From positions 62,001-126,000 of the forward strand of contig WEDG01003254.1 of the NCBI GenBank assembly GCA_017591395.1: a stretch of 64,000 bases of DNA, in the 5' to 3' direction. The notes beneath the pieces are model-generated. The model made no database searches, had not been told where the DNA came from, and worked only from the letters and a program-made list of their open reading frames with translations. The stretch comes from Schistocephalus solidus. Its lineage: Eukaryota > Platyhelminthes > Cestoda > Diphyllobothriidea > Diphyllobothriidae. Numbering within the stretch: the stretch's first letter is position 1; the number at the start of each line of letters is the position of its first letter. Below, piece after piece: positions 12,344-23,859 of the stretch. The position numbers and the translations under genes are program-made.

Positions 12344-15300
12344 GAGCAATAGGTGTAGTGGGTGTCGAAACAAAGATCTTCAAGGAAGCTTTCAGAAAGA
12401 AAACATTACTTACAGGTGACCGCAATACTGATAAGGGAGCAAGGCAATCCAGATTTCCTTTATACATGATGGCCTACTGACTTGTAGGCATGGGAGACAA
12501 ATTACTTATGAAGCGTGTTTTTCTATTAAATGTAACCTCGGAGGAGGAGTGTATTTCGGTTTCAGACTTTTCTAATTTAAAAGGGTCAAGGTGTACATAA
12601 TTAAGCGATGTCATAAACTGCATCACCTGTTATCCAGCTGCGAACAGTGTTCACATATTTCCAAAAATACCCCCAAAGAAACCGACGCAGGAGTTCGAAA
12701 CGTCGGGTACATAAACCATTCTGCTATCCAATCACCGGAAGCCTGCGTTTTCTCTACTATTCGTTCGTTAAACAAATTGCAGTAAAGAACACACTGATCC
12801 CGTTTTTCTTTGTATTTAAACCCAGCGGTCTGGTAGGCAGGGAAATAGCGATTGATATTTAAACAGAATAAACGCTGACAAGGATAAGGAAAATCAGGGC
12901 CTGGTAGCCCTCATCAGTCAGCAGTTCCTCGAAGACGCAAAGAACCTTTCGATACTTTTGTTCTAGAAAATAGGACGAAATTTCTCAAAGCATCTGTAAC
13001 CCCAATACGGAAGTTAAAGCGACTTAAGCAGTTACATTTCCAGAACGGACTACATGGGTGACTGAAAGACTGCTCAAAAGCTCGCCGATTTCCGTCTTTC
13101 GTGCGAACTGTTTGTGCAACCTCACTTTAGCAATCTTTTCATTGGGAAGCACATTTAACGATCTGGGTACATGTTGCCGTAGTTTCTGCGCATACCTGTT
13201 GTTTGGGATTTCCCCATAAAGTGGTCCTCTCTTTAATTCCAACTGTTTGGGTGATTTTTGCCATCGTGCTGTAGGTCAAGCGCTTTCAGTCCAGTGGGTT
13301 CATGCGTATGCACCAAAACCCTTATCGATAGAAATAGACCGTCGCCGTGATAAACTGCAGACGCGCAGCGTTGACCAGGGCCAGGAGGGCTGCATTTTAG
13401 TCGAGTGTTCCTGACATTCATGATAGGCAAGACAAGGCCGTACCATTTCTAATCGACAGTCTCCTGAATTTGTCAGGTTTTTGCATTCAGTCGATTCATC
13501 TTCTGTTTTTGAACAAAAGACAGAAAAGAAAAGCGTGTAGTTGGCAACTGCGACTGGATTAAAACTGACCGAATGACTGGAAATGATCTGTCAGGAATGC
13601 AGTTTGGGTGTTTTTGTTACATTTTATAAGTACCCATCTGTCTCAGTTTCCCTAAGTTTATCTCATGAATAAATTCAGCAAATAAAATATCCAAACATGA
13701 AGCCAGTACAAATACTTCGACCGAAGACTCAGAAAACAACAGGCTGCAATATTGGCGACCTGTATAGCCTTCATATCCAACCTGCGCTCATTGTGGACAG
13801 CTCCGTCTGCAAAAGTTTAGTCCACATGTGGGATCCAGTAATTGAGATCATGAACACAATCTGTTTCGAAGACTCCACATTTGGGTTTACGATTATATAA
13901 ATGTAATAATACATTTCCCGTAAACATTCGTTCTACGCAAGCTTACCATTAAAACAACGCTGTACGAAAACACGTGAATACATTTTGAATTGAAAACCCG
14001 GCTTGCTTGGAGATCGAAACACCTTATTGTTAAATAGGTCTTCCATTTGACAATCATACTTATGTCAGGTGACTGCATGAGCAGGGCTGGAATATGTTCT
14101 GTTTTTGAGCAGTAATTCACGCTGTGTTATGTTTGGCACTTTTATCGGTGTAAGCAGGATTTGTTTTTTGTCAATATTTTCGACATCATTTTGGTCTTAA
14201 TGCAGCTATTTTTAGGATAATGTCTGCTCTTCTCTAAAGGCTCATACTCCGGACTTTCCTTATGCAGCTTTCTGAGACTGTCGCTGACCCCTACTCTCTC
14301 CTTGTTGCAACAATATTTTCAAAGTCTAAATAAAACTGAAACATATATAAAACTACAGTGCGTGATTCCGAAAAGTTAACTGTGGGGTATTTTTCGAGAA
14401 GAATGCACATGATGGTTGGGAAGATTGTGTCGGTCTGTATAAACTCCAAAATAACGCATAGAATTCAGATAGAGGTATAAGAGGCTATACTTCCAAAGAA
14501 TGAAGAAACCCGAAAAACCGGAAAACGACTGCTATGCTTTTTTTTGGTTTTTACTTTCTGATACGTAATAAAAAGTTCTTATTGGAATCGCAAGACAGAT
14601 TCTCCAACAGAGGCAATGGACAGTCGTATAGATCCGGATCAGACACTTGACATCTCTAAATATAAGCCGTCGAAACGGTTAGAAAAACCACCATCTCAAA
14701 GTCGGTATGCCACAGTGTGAGAGGTAATATACGAGCATGTTGAACACATCGCTGTAGATTAGGCCAACGTACGTTTTTTTACAGATTTGAAATTGAGCTT
14801 GCCATTCCTCTGATACCCGTGTAATGCCTACGAAATGGTAATCGCCCTGACAGGGTAAACCTAACACACCCGATCATAGATAAATCAGAAGGTAGGTGTT
14901 ATCATATTTTATGATTTTGCCTTCATATATCCAACACTTGTCAATTGCGTTCATTTTAAACATGATCTATAAATCTAATAAAACGCTATCTATGAAAACA
15001 CAGAAGACTAAAAAGCTCATTTCTGGCTCGTTTGCTCGCACGCACTAGCATAGTTCAGCCCCATGTCAGCATAGCCTGCGGTCTGATCGCGTATTCAGTT
15101 GGCCAGTAATATACCGGCCGTACCAATTGGCCCACGAACCCCCACTGCGTCGCCTACGTTCGAGAGTGGGCGGTCACGTGGGACTGGCATTCACTGATTC
15201 GACCGGATTGCAGGGCGAATCTTGGCGCCGTCTTTCGTCTTGGGCTCCGATGCAGAACCCTCGCAGGAGGCCTCGCAACGATAAGCAAGTCTTTAACCTC

Positions 15301-16189
15301 CCTGAAGGCGTGGGTATGGAAACCTCCTCTAAACTGTGCAGCAGCATTACGTGAGCCTTTAGGAAACTGATATTCGTCGAGCGCTTGGTTCCGCGACGAT
15401 GTACATAGGTCAATATTTCGCAGCAGTAGAAGCCACTGATATGTTCCGGAGGACTTCTTGTTGGGCAAATATAAGGTTCTGAAGTTAAATATCCTGACCT
15501 CCGCATCCAGAATACTTGAAGCGAAGTCGACAGTAAGCCTTATTAGCGGATCTCTCGTAAAGGTGCTGACTGAGACATTTCACAAGTAGGGTCCATGGGC
15601 CAAATGGATCTCATAGAAGATTGATCTTCCGTGCATAAACCACCTATTTTCAGGAAACGAATGAAACAGAGTTAACTGGGGACCGTTCGATTTTTTGACA
15701 CCTATTACAGATGCATGCATTTGTTATCTATTGCCCATAGCTTGTCCAATAAACTTTTTCCACTATTAGAACATACAAACCGTTGGTTGCCCGGTGTGCC
15801 TTGTAATGTACAGGCACAAATTTTTGCGACATAGGACTGTCACTCGCACCAGAGGTCTACCCACATTGGGAGTCAGGAAGAATGAAATATAAATGAAGTG
15901 GTACAGTTAGCAGACAACCTCCACAGCTCCAATGAGTGCTGGCTATTCGATCCCCTCTAACAGTAAACATTATCTGGTTGTCTGAGACCCCTATCTCTCA
16001 TTGGCTGCCTTGGTGGGAATAAAAACCACCGCATTTGCTACTTTTAATTTGGAACAAGTACAAGACTAGCAGTCTTCATAATATTGAAAATCCAAGTTTG
16101 CATGATGCTATATTGCGAGCTGACGATGAAATGAAACTGAAATGACCAGCTTATTTCCATGTTGATAAGAAATTTCATTTGCGTGTCGT

Positions 16190-16402
16190 TTGGTGTTTGT
16201 CCTAGCTCAGGTACTTCCGATGGATAAACAGTCTACGATGTATGTCGAGGACAGAGTCTACCAGGAAACTGATGCCATCCGCTCAGAGGTCACTGATGGG
16301 GTCCCCGCCGTTTCTCACCTCCTCAATAAGACAATGCAAACACATGGAATCCCCCTGGCTGGGCCAAGTCAGGTAGAACAACTTTCCCTGTCTGACAATT
16401 AG
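16190..16402 (+). CDS. Small unrecognised ORF or exon
   Basis: About 70 codons opened by TTG at 16190, with an internal ATG at 16220 giving a 60-residue hydrophilic product (MDKQSTMYVEDRVYQ...). An acceptor-like TTGTCCTAG lies just upstream, and GAATAAAG follows the stop within a few bases, which could be a polyadenylation signal. It lies about 1.3 kb upstream of the large Otx-like exon on the same strand, but nothing ties it to that gene. No domain recognised. It could be chance. Confidence 0.25.
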   Translation: MVFVLAQVLPMDKQSTMYVEDRVYQETDAIRSEVTDGVPAVSHLLNKTMQTHGIPLAGPSQVEQLSLSDN

Positions 16403-17034
16403 CTGAATAAAGGGCTATTTCTTAACGAAGTAGAACACTTAGACTGCTCACAGGGGCAGGCAAGAGTATACGTCAGCACATCTGCCAGAGGCTAACATCA
16501 AGTCATCAATTTAAATGGGATTCAGTGGACATAACTCTGAGCAAATACTTGCCTCTGCGATTGTCGGTGATGGCATGGGTTTATAAGGTGTCAGATTTAT
16601 ACTGATTCACATAGACCTCTACATCGAATGCTATGATATTAAGTCACCAAGAAAGAACAAACTTTCATTAAGAAATTTTTGCGTCCAAAATAAACTGTTT
16701 TTTTTTTTTTACTGAAGTAACAGTTTTTAATACTATATGCCAAACACCAGAGTAAGGCAAAGTTTACGAATAACGATCTGATCTGTTGCTAAAGGAACAA
16801 CGGTTTGCAGTTCTGAACCAGGGTTCTGGTTTAAAGTCTCAAGTGGTCTCAACTCGGAGATAAATAATATCGAAAAACGTTGCTTATAAAACCGTTGAAG
16901 ACTTAAATGTCTAATTCATCGAGCGTCTGAACCAGGGACCAAAAATATCAATTGAAATGCCAAACAGAACTTTCACATTCGGGCCTACAGAGAGGACGGA
17001 GCAATTAACGCCAATCCATAGTGTTCACTATTCC

Positions 17035-17150
17035 CGAGCCCGGGTTTGGATCTTAGATGATCTACACCGGGGAGTAGGCAGGACTGGTTGCTGACGGCTT
17101 ATAAGCCAGAAATGGCAATTCCGATTTCCCTTGCTTTTGTCAGTATCACA
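17035..17150 (+). repeat. tRNA-derived SINE, degenerate, + strand
   Basis: GAGCCCGGGTTTGGATC head remnant, then GACGGCTTATAAGCCAGAAA and the terminal CTTGCTTTTGTCAG. Forms an inverted pair with the partial copy at 17306 around a (TA)n tract. Confidence 0.5.
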
Positions 17151-17264
17151 GTGTCCATTTAGGTTACTAGTTGCCATGCGACTGTCTGAACAGGCTCTAG
17201 GTTGAGCCTTAAAGCTTAACGGGGCGACTTTGTTCTGTAAACTGAGCGGTGAGCGCCACACTTT

Positions 17265-17266
<2 letters not shown>

Positions 17267-17300
<34 letters not shown>
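17267..17300. repeat. (TA)n microsatellite
   Basis: 17 TA units between inverted SINE fragments. Confidence 0.97.
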
Positions 17301-17303
<3 letters not shown>

Positions 17304-17305
17304 TA

Positions 17306-17388
17306 CTGATATTGCCGACAAAGACAAAGGAGACTGGAATGGCCATTTCTGGCTTATAAGCCATCATCAGCCAGCCATATATAAAGGT
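17306..17388 (-). repeat. tRNA-derived SINE body fragment, - strand
   Basis: GACAAAGACAAAGGAGACTG, then GGCCATTTCTGGCTTATAAG, the 3' body on the - strand; head missing. Confidence 0.55.
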
Positions 17389-17741
17389 TAGTGGCAAGGA
17401 TATGGTATGTAGTCGAGGTCAACCACATGCAACCCATAGGACGGGCGTTAGGGGAATTAATGGTAATGGGGGTTATACGGACGAGGCCTCAGGACGCAAG
17501 CGCTAAACACAACCTTAACCGCAATCTAACACTTGACTGTAAACATAATCTCAACTTTAACCACTTCCCTACCCCTAACCCTAAGCCTACCCGAGGAGGA
17601 ACTTAACAGTAAAACGTCTACCTAAGTGACTGTAATAGTGAGTCTTGTTTATTAAACCCACCTCGACTGCCTACCATATCCTTGCCATATTAGCTTAAAT
17701 ATATGTTGAGATTTTACAGACCTTGTTTATGCTTTTTCCAG

Positions 17742-18858
17742 GAAAATCTGTTAGGAATGCCGCCATCCCCGACAAAAGTTCCCAACCAATCAAGTGGTAG
17801 CAACAGTAGCTGTCTCTGGCCTGAGTCTGAGTCTCCTACCTCACCACCCTCGGCTACAGCTCACAACCTATCTGTTGTCTATTTCAATGCTCCTGCTCGA
17901 GTAGCGACCAACTTATGCTACACAGGTCACGCCCAGTTTCACAGCCTTGGCATATGTAACACTCCGGGCGCAGGTGATTGGTGCTTGTCACCAGCACAGC
18001 ATGAACCCACGACATCGGAGGCTCTTGAGGCGGAAGTGGAGTCCACGGAAGCCAGAGAGCGACAACAGGAGCACAACCTCCACCTCCTCTCTCACCCCGG
18101 TGCCTGGACAGCTCTGCCCCCAGTCTGGCCTTATCGGTTCGCTGAAGATGAAAGCAGTGGTGTAGACGCCTTCCGTTTCGCGTCTGCCGATGATAGTGGT
18201 TATCAGGCGGCCCTGTTGGAGACTCCGCGTCCCAACTGCAGTCTGCTTCCGTGCCAACAGCAGCAACAGCAGCAGCGAGAAGAGCGGTATAGTGTTTCAC
18301 AACAATTGCAGATAGGGCAACCGAATGAAATGTCAGAAGAGGATCCAGTCCAGAGAACGGCCAGTTATCCTTACGCCCCAGTGGTATCTGGTCTGCTGCA
18401 TCCGTACACCCTATCCTCCGAACTCCAAACCCCAACAATGCTGGAGGGGATGGACCCTAATTGTAGAAATCCCCATCAGGCAACAGAGCTCCTGACAACG
18501 CGTTCACCTTCGGAGCAGCTGGACATAACCACCGCCGCCGGAAGGACAGGGGAAGGTCTTTTGTACAACCAGGCGGCGCTTTTGGCTAGCTATCACGATC
18601 AGCCTCATTTCCACCAGCAGCAACACAGTGGTTACGCGCCCTCCTCGTTACTTCTCTATGAGATGCAGCATACACAAAGGGGACGCATCGAGACTCATCG
18701 CCATCAGGAGCAACAGGGAGCCATACAGATGGGTAATTGTGGACTTCCCATTCCCAGTTCCGGGCTGTCTGGCGTCACAGTGTCCACCGGCTGTGCGTCT
18801 GTGACAACAAAGCCAGAATCGGGAGCGCAATACGGTTTTTATTCACCCAATTCGAATG
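17742..18858 (+). CDS. Otx-like homeobox gene, large upstream exon (N-terminal part)
   Basis: Open exon of about 372 codons, placed upstream of the homeodomain exon on the same strand. The left border is a good acceptor (pyrimidine-rich tract ending TTTTTCCAG at 17741), so the in-frame ATG at 17703 probably lies in the intron and the true start is either the ATG at 17757 (MPPSPTKV) or an unseen upstream exon. The right border is a strong donor, AATG/GTGAGT, at 18858/18859, leaving one base of a codon (phase 1). The protein is rich in Ser, Pro, Gln and Thr, with a seven-Gln run near 18255-18275 and His/Gln-rich stretches near 18605-18720, as expected for a disordered transcription-factor N-terminus. 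I see no conserved domain in it. The link to the homeodomain exon rests on strand, order and phase: the leftover G plus AC at 23579 makes a GAC codon. No transcript supports it here. The link could be wrong if other exons lie between. Confidence 0.7.
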
Positions 18859-21800
18859 GTGAGTAAACACTGGACTTTTTAAACTTAGTTATACGCAGTT
18901 AACTCCTGTTTGACAAGTGCAGATGGAAGTAGAATATTTTGGACAGAGCAATCGGCTGGTGCCATTATCCAGACCTACAATGAAGAACAATTGACTGTGG
19001 GATTAATTAAAGTCGGGATCCTTTCCTTTTCGCTTCCGTTTTCTGGCACTCTTCGAGAACTAACCATTCGTCCCAAAATCTGTCTGACTGTCATATTACA
19101 CGTAGGATTGTAGACAGGATAACGCGTGGTTATTCCACCGGCAGGCGATGAATCTTGTTAAGCTGTTGGTTCCTTGATTAGCTAAGAAGGGAAACCTTCT
19201 CGACAACTTTTAGGCAGTGTATTCGCATGTTAGTTGTGTGCAAGCGAATGGCGTGTATACGCAAACAGACCGAGGGAAGTCAACCTGAATACTTCAATAA
19301 ACATATTCCTTATTCCCTAAAATATCGCCGCCGTGTAATACATCCCAGGTTCTTGCACCGGATGACACGTCACTACTAACATCGACATCTCGTTAGCCGG
19401 CTCACTTTTTTAGGCTGTCCTCTAAACTTCGTTTTCGCGAATTCTGGAATAGGACAGTCAAACGTCAAGTAGAGTGGTGGTTTTAATATGCTCCAAAAAC
19501 TCACAGTAACCCACACAAACGCCTCCTGTTCGTCAATATTTGGTCCGAATAGGACCTTGACTCAATTAACCAGAGGCTTGATTATCCGGATAAACGATAA
19601 ATATTCGGTCGGATCAGAGGCACGTACTGTTGGTGCCAGATGGCAGAGGTCCTCTCTGGCGGCATAAAACTCGGTGGAACCCGAAGCTTAGTGAAAGTGG
19701 GGGTAAGCAAAATAGCGCCTTCTAATTATGTTTTTTAAACTATATATGTTACCGAGCAATTTAGCAAATGTAAACTGCTTAAAGTCGAACAGAGTGATTG
19801 CTTTGTTTTGGAAAGCGAAGTTCTGCACGAAGGCCATTTGGTAAATCACACCTTAATCATTTTTGATCAGTGGAAACTGTACATACAGTTTCTCGACTTC
19901 GTGCATAACCTTCTCCTTAGTCTTTCCTGTCTGCAGTTTTATCTGCCCGCAGACGACTGATTGAACAGGTGTACGTCCTCTTCGAGACTTTTTAAAAATT
20001 TATTTGAAACTGCACACAAGGAAAGCATTATTGTAATCACATTCTTTTCATGATGGGAACAGTTTAAATCGGTTTGTCTGGCGGAGAGGTAATTGCGCTT
20101 GGTCTTGGAATCGGTCCCTTTCTTCTGCAACGAGGAGCTGCATGCTCAAAGAACTGGAAACACCAACCGAAACCAAGAGAACGTTCCACCCCAATGACCT
20201 GCTAGAGTCCTGGACACCTCAGAAGTAAAAAGTCGCCAGGGCTACGTGAAACGGACCAGCTCCCAAAACTTCATTTAGCCTGCGATTGAACTGCCACTGT
20301 CGTGCGTCACTCTATCATGGAAACTATACCCTGCAAAACTCCGTCTATTGCATGGTTGGCCTACGACCCGTCGCTGGAAAGCGGCAGTGGTTGCTAGGGC
20401 TGGAATGTGAGAACAAGCTGCTGTCAGGTGCGAACAGCAACTGTTGAGGGCATGTTAAAATAAAATCCCATAATTGACCCAAGGCACGGGCCTCTGGGTC
20501 TGTTCCATGACTCGAGGACGTGTCATACGGCATATCGTCTTAAACTAAATCCGTACCAACCCAGTGTCTACATTCACCGGCTCCCCTTCTGGAACATACG
20601 ATTTTCACCCAATAAGAAATCACCTAACTAAAATTAGGCCGAGATGTAGGAAATGGAGACGTTCTCATCTCTTTATGATAATCTTTAAGATACCACTCGT
20701 TCAATCTTACAAGAAAGTCGTGCCACTCAGAAAACACTAAATTTTAAAGAAAACTTGACGAATAGGAATTATTGCAGATGGCAAGACCCTGTTTCATCCC
20801 GAACTGCGAGAAGTGTGTCAAAGGCTGTTTGGAAAAAATAGCAGTCGGCAATTTCTGAGCTCAACCTATATCAAGAACAGTATGTCGCAGAGCTTGTACA
20901 CTAAAAATAGTTAACCACGAAGTCTGTTGCCTGCTTTTACTGGAATGGATGGTTTCCGCATTCATTCCAATTTGCAGCTTTCAAACTGCATACTAAAAAG
21001 GTCTTAATGTCTAGATGAATGATGAGGAGTGTACCTTCTTAACCATTCTCTGTGTCCTCTAGACAACTGATAAACTTCATGATATATCTAATTATAAGGC
21101 ACGATTTGGTAGACTACTTTAGTTTTATAGCAGGAAGCAGTATGTGCATTGCAGATTTCAACCACACTGGTGACGTTGCCGTGCTAACGAACTTATTTGA
21201 AAAGTTGCTGAATGCTCAGATTCCGACTGATACGAAGGCAGCCAAAGTGGACTTGAAAATAAACTTCTGCCGAGGGTAGAAGACCCCTTTATAGTTCCCG
21301 GTCGGGGCTGTCTGTTCAGTCACGACTGACGATGAAGCGGTCAGACTGGTGGACAGCTTCGGCTACATTGAGTCGAATTTCCTACGAAACGAGCGAGTTG
21401 AGTGTGGAATCAACCATCAAATCAGACAAACGCATGTGGCCTGCGTTCCGTATCCCGAAACTGATCCATCCACAGCATTCCTAACGAACGATCAGGAGCA
21501 ACTGCATCCGCCTTACAGGCTGACTCAGTCATCTACTATCTGAGGTGTCCAAATGAGGACGGCAAACGTTATGAAAGCTGACATCTTATGCGCCTCTGAA
21601 TAGGCGGCTCTTATTTCTGGACTTCCGGCCCCTCTGTTGGCTCAGTTTTGTCCTGGAATCTGGTGCCAACGGACTACAAGAGAAATCACTCACTTGCGAT
21701 AGAATGAACCTTCAACACTGAAAGGGCTGATTCAGTTATGATTAAAGAAGAAGGGATAAAACAAACAATAACAGCGCGATTGTACTTATTAACGCTGGTA

Positions 21801-23578
21801 TGACTTGCATCTATTAAAGAGGCTAAGATTCAAAAACCGACACCGTATCGTAATAGAAAGGCCTTTGCTATGCTTATTATAACGCCCGAATTCGAATCCA
21901 GCCTTGTTGAACCCTCCTTCTTGACACATGTTAACTGATGTCAAAAGAAAAGCGATCAATGTCGTGTCTTTTGGTTGGCTATTCCTCCTTGCATAACCAC
22001 GCGTTCAGGTCCTATGGCGGACAGAATTATGCGCATAAAACTAGAGTCGCTTCTTTGCTACACGGTCCTTAATACTAATTTTAGCTTGGCGTTCAGGCGC
22101 ATGAATTCCACAAATATTCATATCCTATTGTTAAATAAGTAGGTGAAGGTAGTACGCCGCCATGGGGGACCGACAAACACATGCAGCCAAGCGCTGCCTC
22201 CCTTGTGGAAACAAAATTAAATTAGGGAAGCTTGATAAAAGATTATAAGCATCCGGATTTCCGCTCGAGAGAAGGATTGGCAATAAGTACTTACTGCATT
22301 ATTTAATTAGAATCTTCTACTGGCCCGGGTCTTGGGAGCACGCGACCTTTTGAATCTGAAGGAGTTCCGGGTGAACGCACCGTGTAGTGTTTGGACGCCC
22401 ACGTCTTACCGTCCCCAAATACCTCGATTGGTTCAAGCTTTTTAGGGTTGTCTGCGTCCCCCGGCATCCCTATCTGAAGGTCGACTCACAGAGAACTAAA
22501 TGATCAGTGTGGTGTTAGTCACTCTTCTATTCTCCATTTCTAAATTTCGTTCGCGAATAGAAACAAGACTGATTGGTGGTTTCACCTAAGGATAAGCATT
22601 TTACAAAAGGAGGCAATTCCCCTGGAATAATCTTTCCTGCTACTCTTATATTTCTGTAGACGGCATAACTCGGAATTCTAAACTACACTGCCACATTGAA
22701 ATACTTATTGAAGTAATCTTGCCATAAATTGGGAAAATAAATTACCCAATTGGAGCCTTTCAAGTCAACCTAGAGACCCAAACTTTGAAAAAAAATAACT
22801 ACTTCGGTATTATGCAGTTAGCCAAATGGTTTCTATCTAGATGTGTATCCAGTAAGTCATCTTATATACAGTAATGAGTTACTTTCTTATAATAATTTAG
22901 TATAAAAACCCATGTGTATTCTCATATGCTTACTAAGAATTTCTCATACAGCGAGGCCTTTTACGGAGCAATAGTAATAGCAAGGTAACCGTAGCCCCTG
23001 GGAGCAGTTTTTATTGAGTCAAGAGTTCTAGAGTTGGAGCCGCACGATTTTAATCTACCCGTCGTGATGGAAAAATTCGAAAACAGGCGGAGCGAAGCTT
23101 GACCTTTCTCAGGTCGAGGGTTGAGGTATGACGGAAAACCTGTCCATTAACTGTTTCTTTTTAGTACTTAAATTATTCCCGTAAAATGAAAAATACAGAG
23201 GAAAACAACGCTCTTCTGCCATTCGGCACAAGTTCATACCGAGTTAAACTGACTTTAGGGCGGAGACGCTCCCAGTGAATAAAATACTATATCAAACAGG
23301 TTCTCTTAGAAGGCTATCCAGCGAATAGTAAGTGTTTTTAATGAGAGCGATCAGTATTGCAATCAGGAGAGTGCCGAGACATATCCAAATATTTTCGAAC
23401 TGCATGCACCAAACCGCGGGAGTTGATGAGGATCCAGGTGTGGCTTTGAGTCAAAGCAATGGTCTAAATATCAAATTTTCCACCGTACGGTTCTGGTTTA
23501 GTAGTGCCAAAAAAATCTGGATTTCTCCCGCTTTCGTAAGCACATTTGAACAGTTTTCCGCCCTTTCTATTGGTTAAG
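18859..23578 (+). other. Predicted large intron of the Otx-like gene
   Basis: About 4.7 kb between the GTGAGT donor at 18859 and the AG at 23577-23578. Phases match (1 then 2). The stretch is mostly unremarkable sequence and contains one decayed reverse-transcriptase fragment near 21130-21450. I see no further convincing exon inside, but a small one could be missed. Confidence 0.55.
21130..21450 (+). pseudogene. Decayed non-LTR reverse-transcriptase fragment
   Basis: Two stretches in the same frame, separated by stops, read like the end of a non-LTR reverse transcriptase. The first resembles the YADD block (HTGDVAVLTNLFEKL, with the catalytic pair degraded to TGD), followed by the usual alternation of lysine and hydrophobic residues. 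The second (VDSFGYIESNF near 21349, then INHQIRQTHVA) matches the usual VDSFxYLGS...EIxxRIxxAR block. Stops interrupt it and it lies inside the predicted intron of the Otx-like gene. It is not the same lineage copy as the element at 59-63 kb. Too decayed to classify. Confidence 0.5.
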
Positions 23579-23859
23579 ACAAACAGTCGCGCAAACAGAG
23601 GCGAGAACGGACAACCTTCACAAGGCACCAACTGATGACACTGGAGGAGTTGTACTCCAAAACACACTATCCTGATGTGTACGTGCGCGAGGAGATTGCC
23701 ATCAAGTTGCGCCTACCTGAGTCTCGAGTTCAAGTCTGGTTCAAGAACAGGCGAGCCAAGGGTAGAAACCAGCAGCGGTCGAGGGAAGCCCTGCTCCTTG
23801 CCTCCACCGGGCAATCCGATCGTGCAGCGACGGTCTGCAAACTATCGCCCCCGAGATGA
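23579..23859 (+). CDS. otx: Otx-like (K50 paired-like) homeodomain exon
   Basis: Encodes a complete 60-residue homeodomain (23596-23775) in the frame of the ATG at 23635; that internal ATG is Met14 of the domain, not a start. Diagnostic residues seen: [12 protein letters not shown] arm, L16, helix 3 [13 protein letters not shown] with W48, F49, K50, N51 and R53. Lys50 and the arm match the Orthodenticle/Otx class better than Goosecoid or Pitx. Family knowledge: nuclear DNA-binding factors preferring TAATCC sites, used in anterior and neural patterning. The frame is closed by a TAA at 23575-23577, so the exon must start after it; the AG at 23577-23578 gives phase 2, complementing the phase-1 donor at 18858. 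After the domain only about 28 residues follow before TGA at 23857. No Otx C-terminal tail is visible. Gly56 replaces the usual Cys/Trp. Symbol is by homeodomain class; orthology was not tested. Confidence 0.88.

Larger units (their letters stand above)
9249..16189. other. No gene recognised
   Basis: Only short ORFs. On the - strand 13024-13430 has two adjoining frames of protein-like composition that I could not assign. At about 12697-12722 the sequence GTTCGAAACGTCGGG resembles PLE 3' ends but without a hammerhead core. A CCT run lies at 12310. Confidence 0.45.

Noticed and set aside
12883..12925. Hammerhead-like CTGATGA with GGGC/GCCC helix on the - strand
   Set aside because: The required GAAA and cleavage triplet are absent (TGATTTT instead).
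17884..18438. 184-codon - strand ORF
   Set aside because: Mirror of the long Otx-like exon; no independent support.
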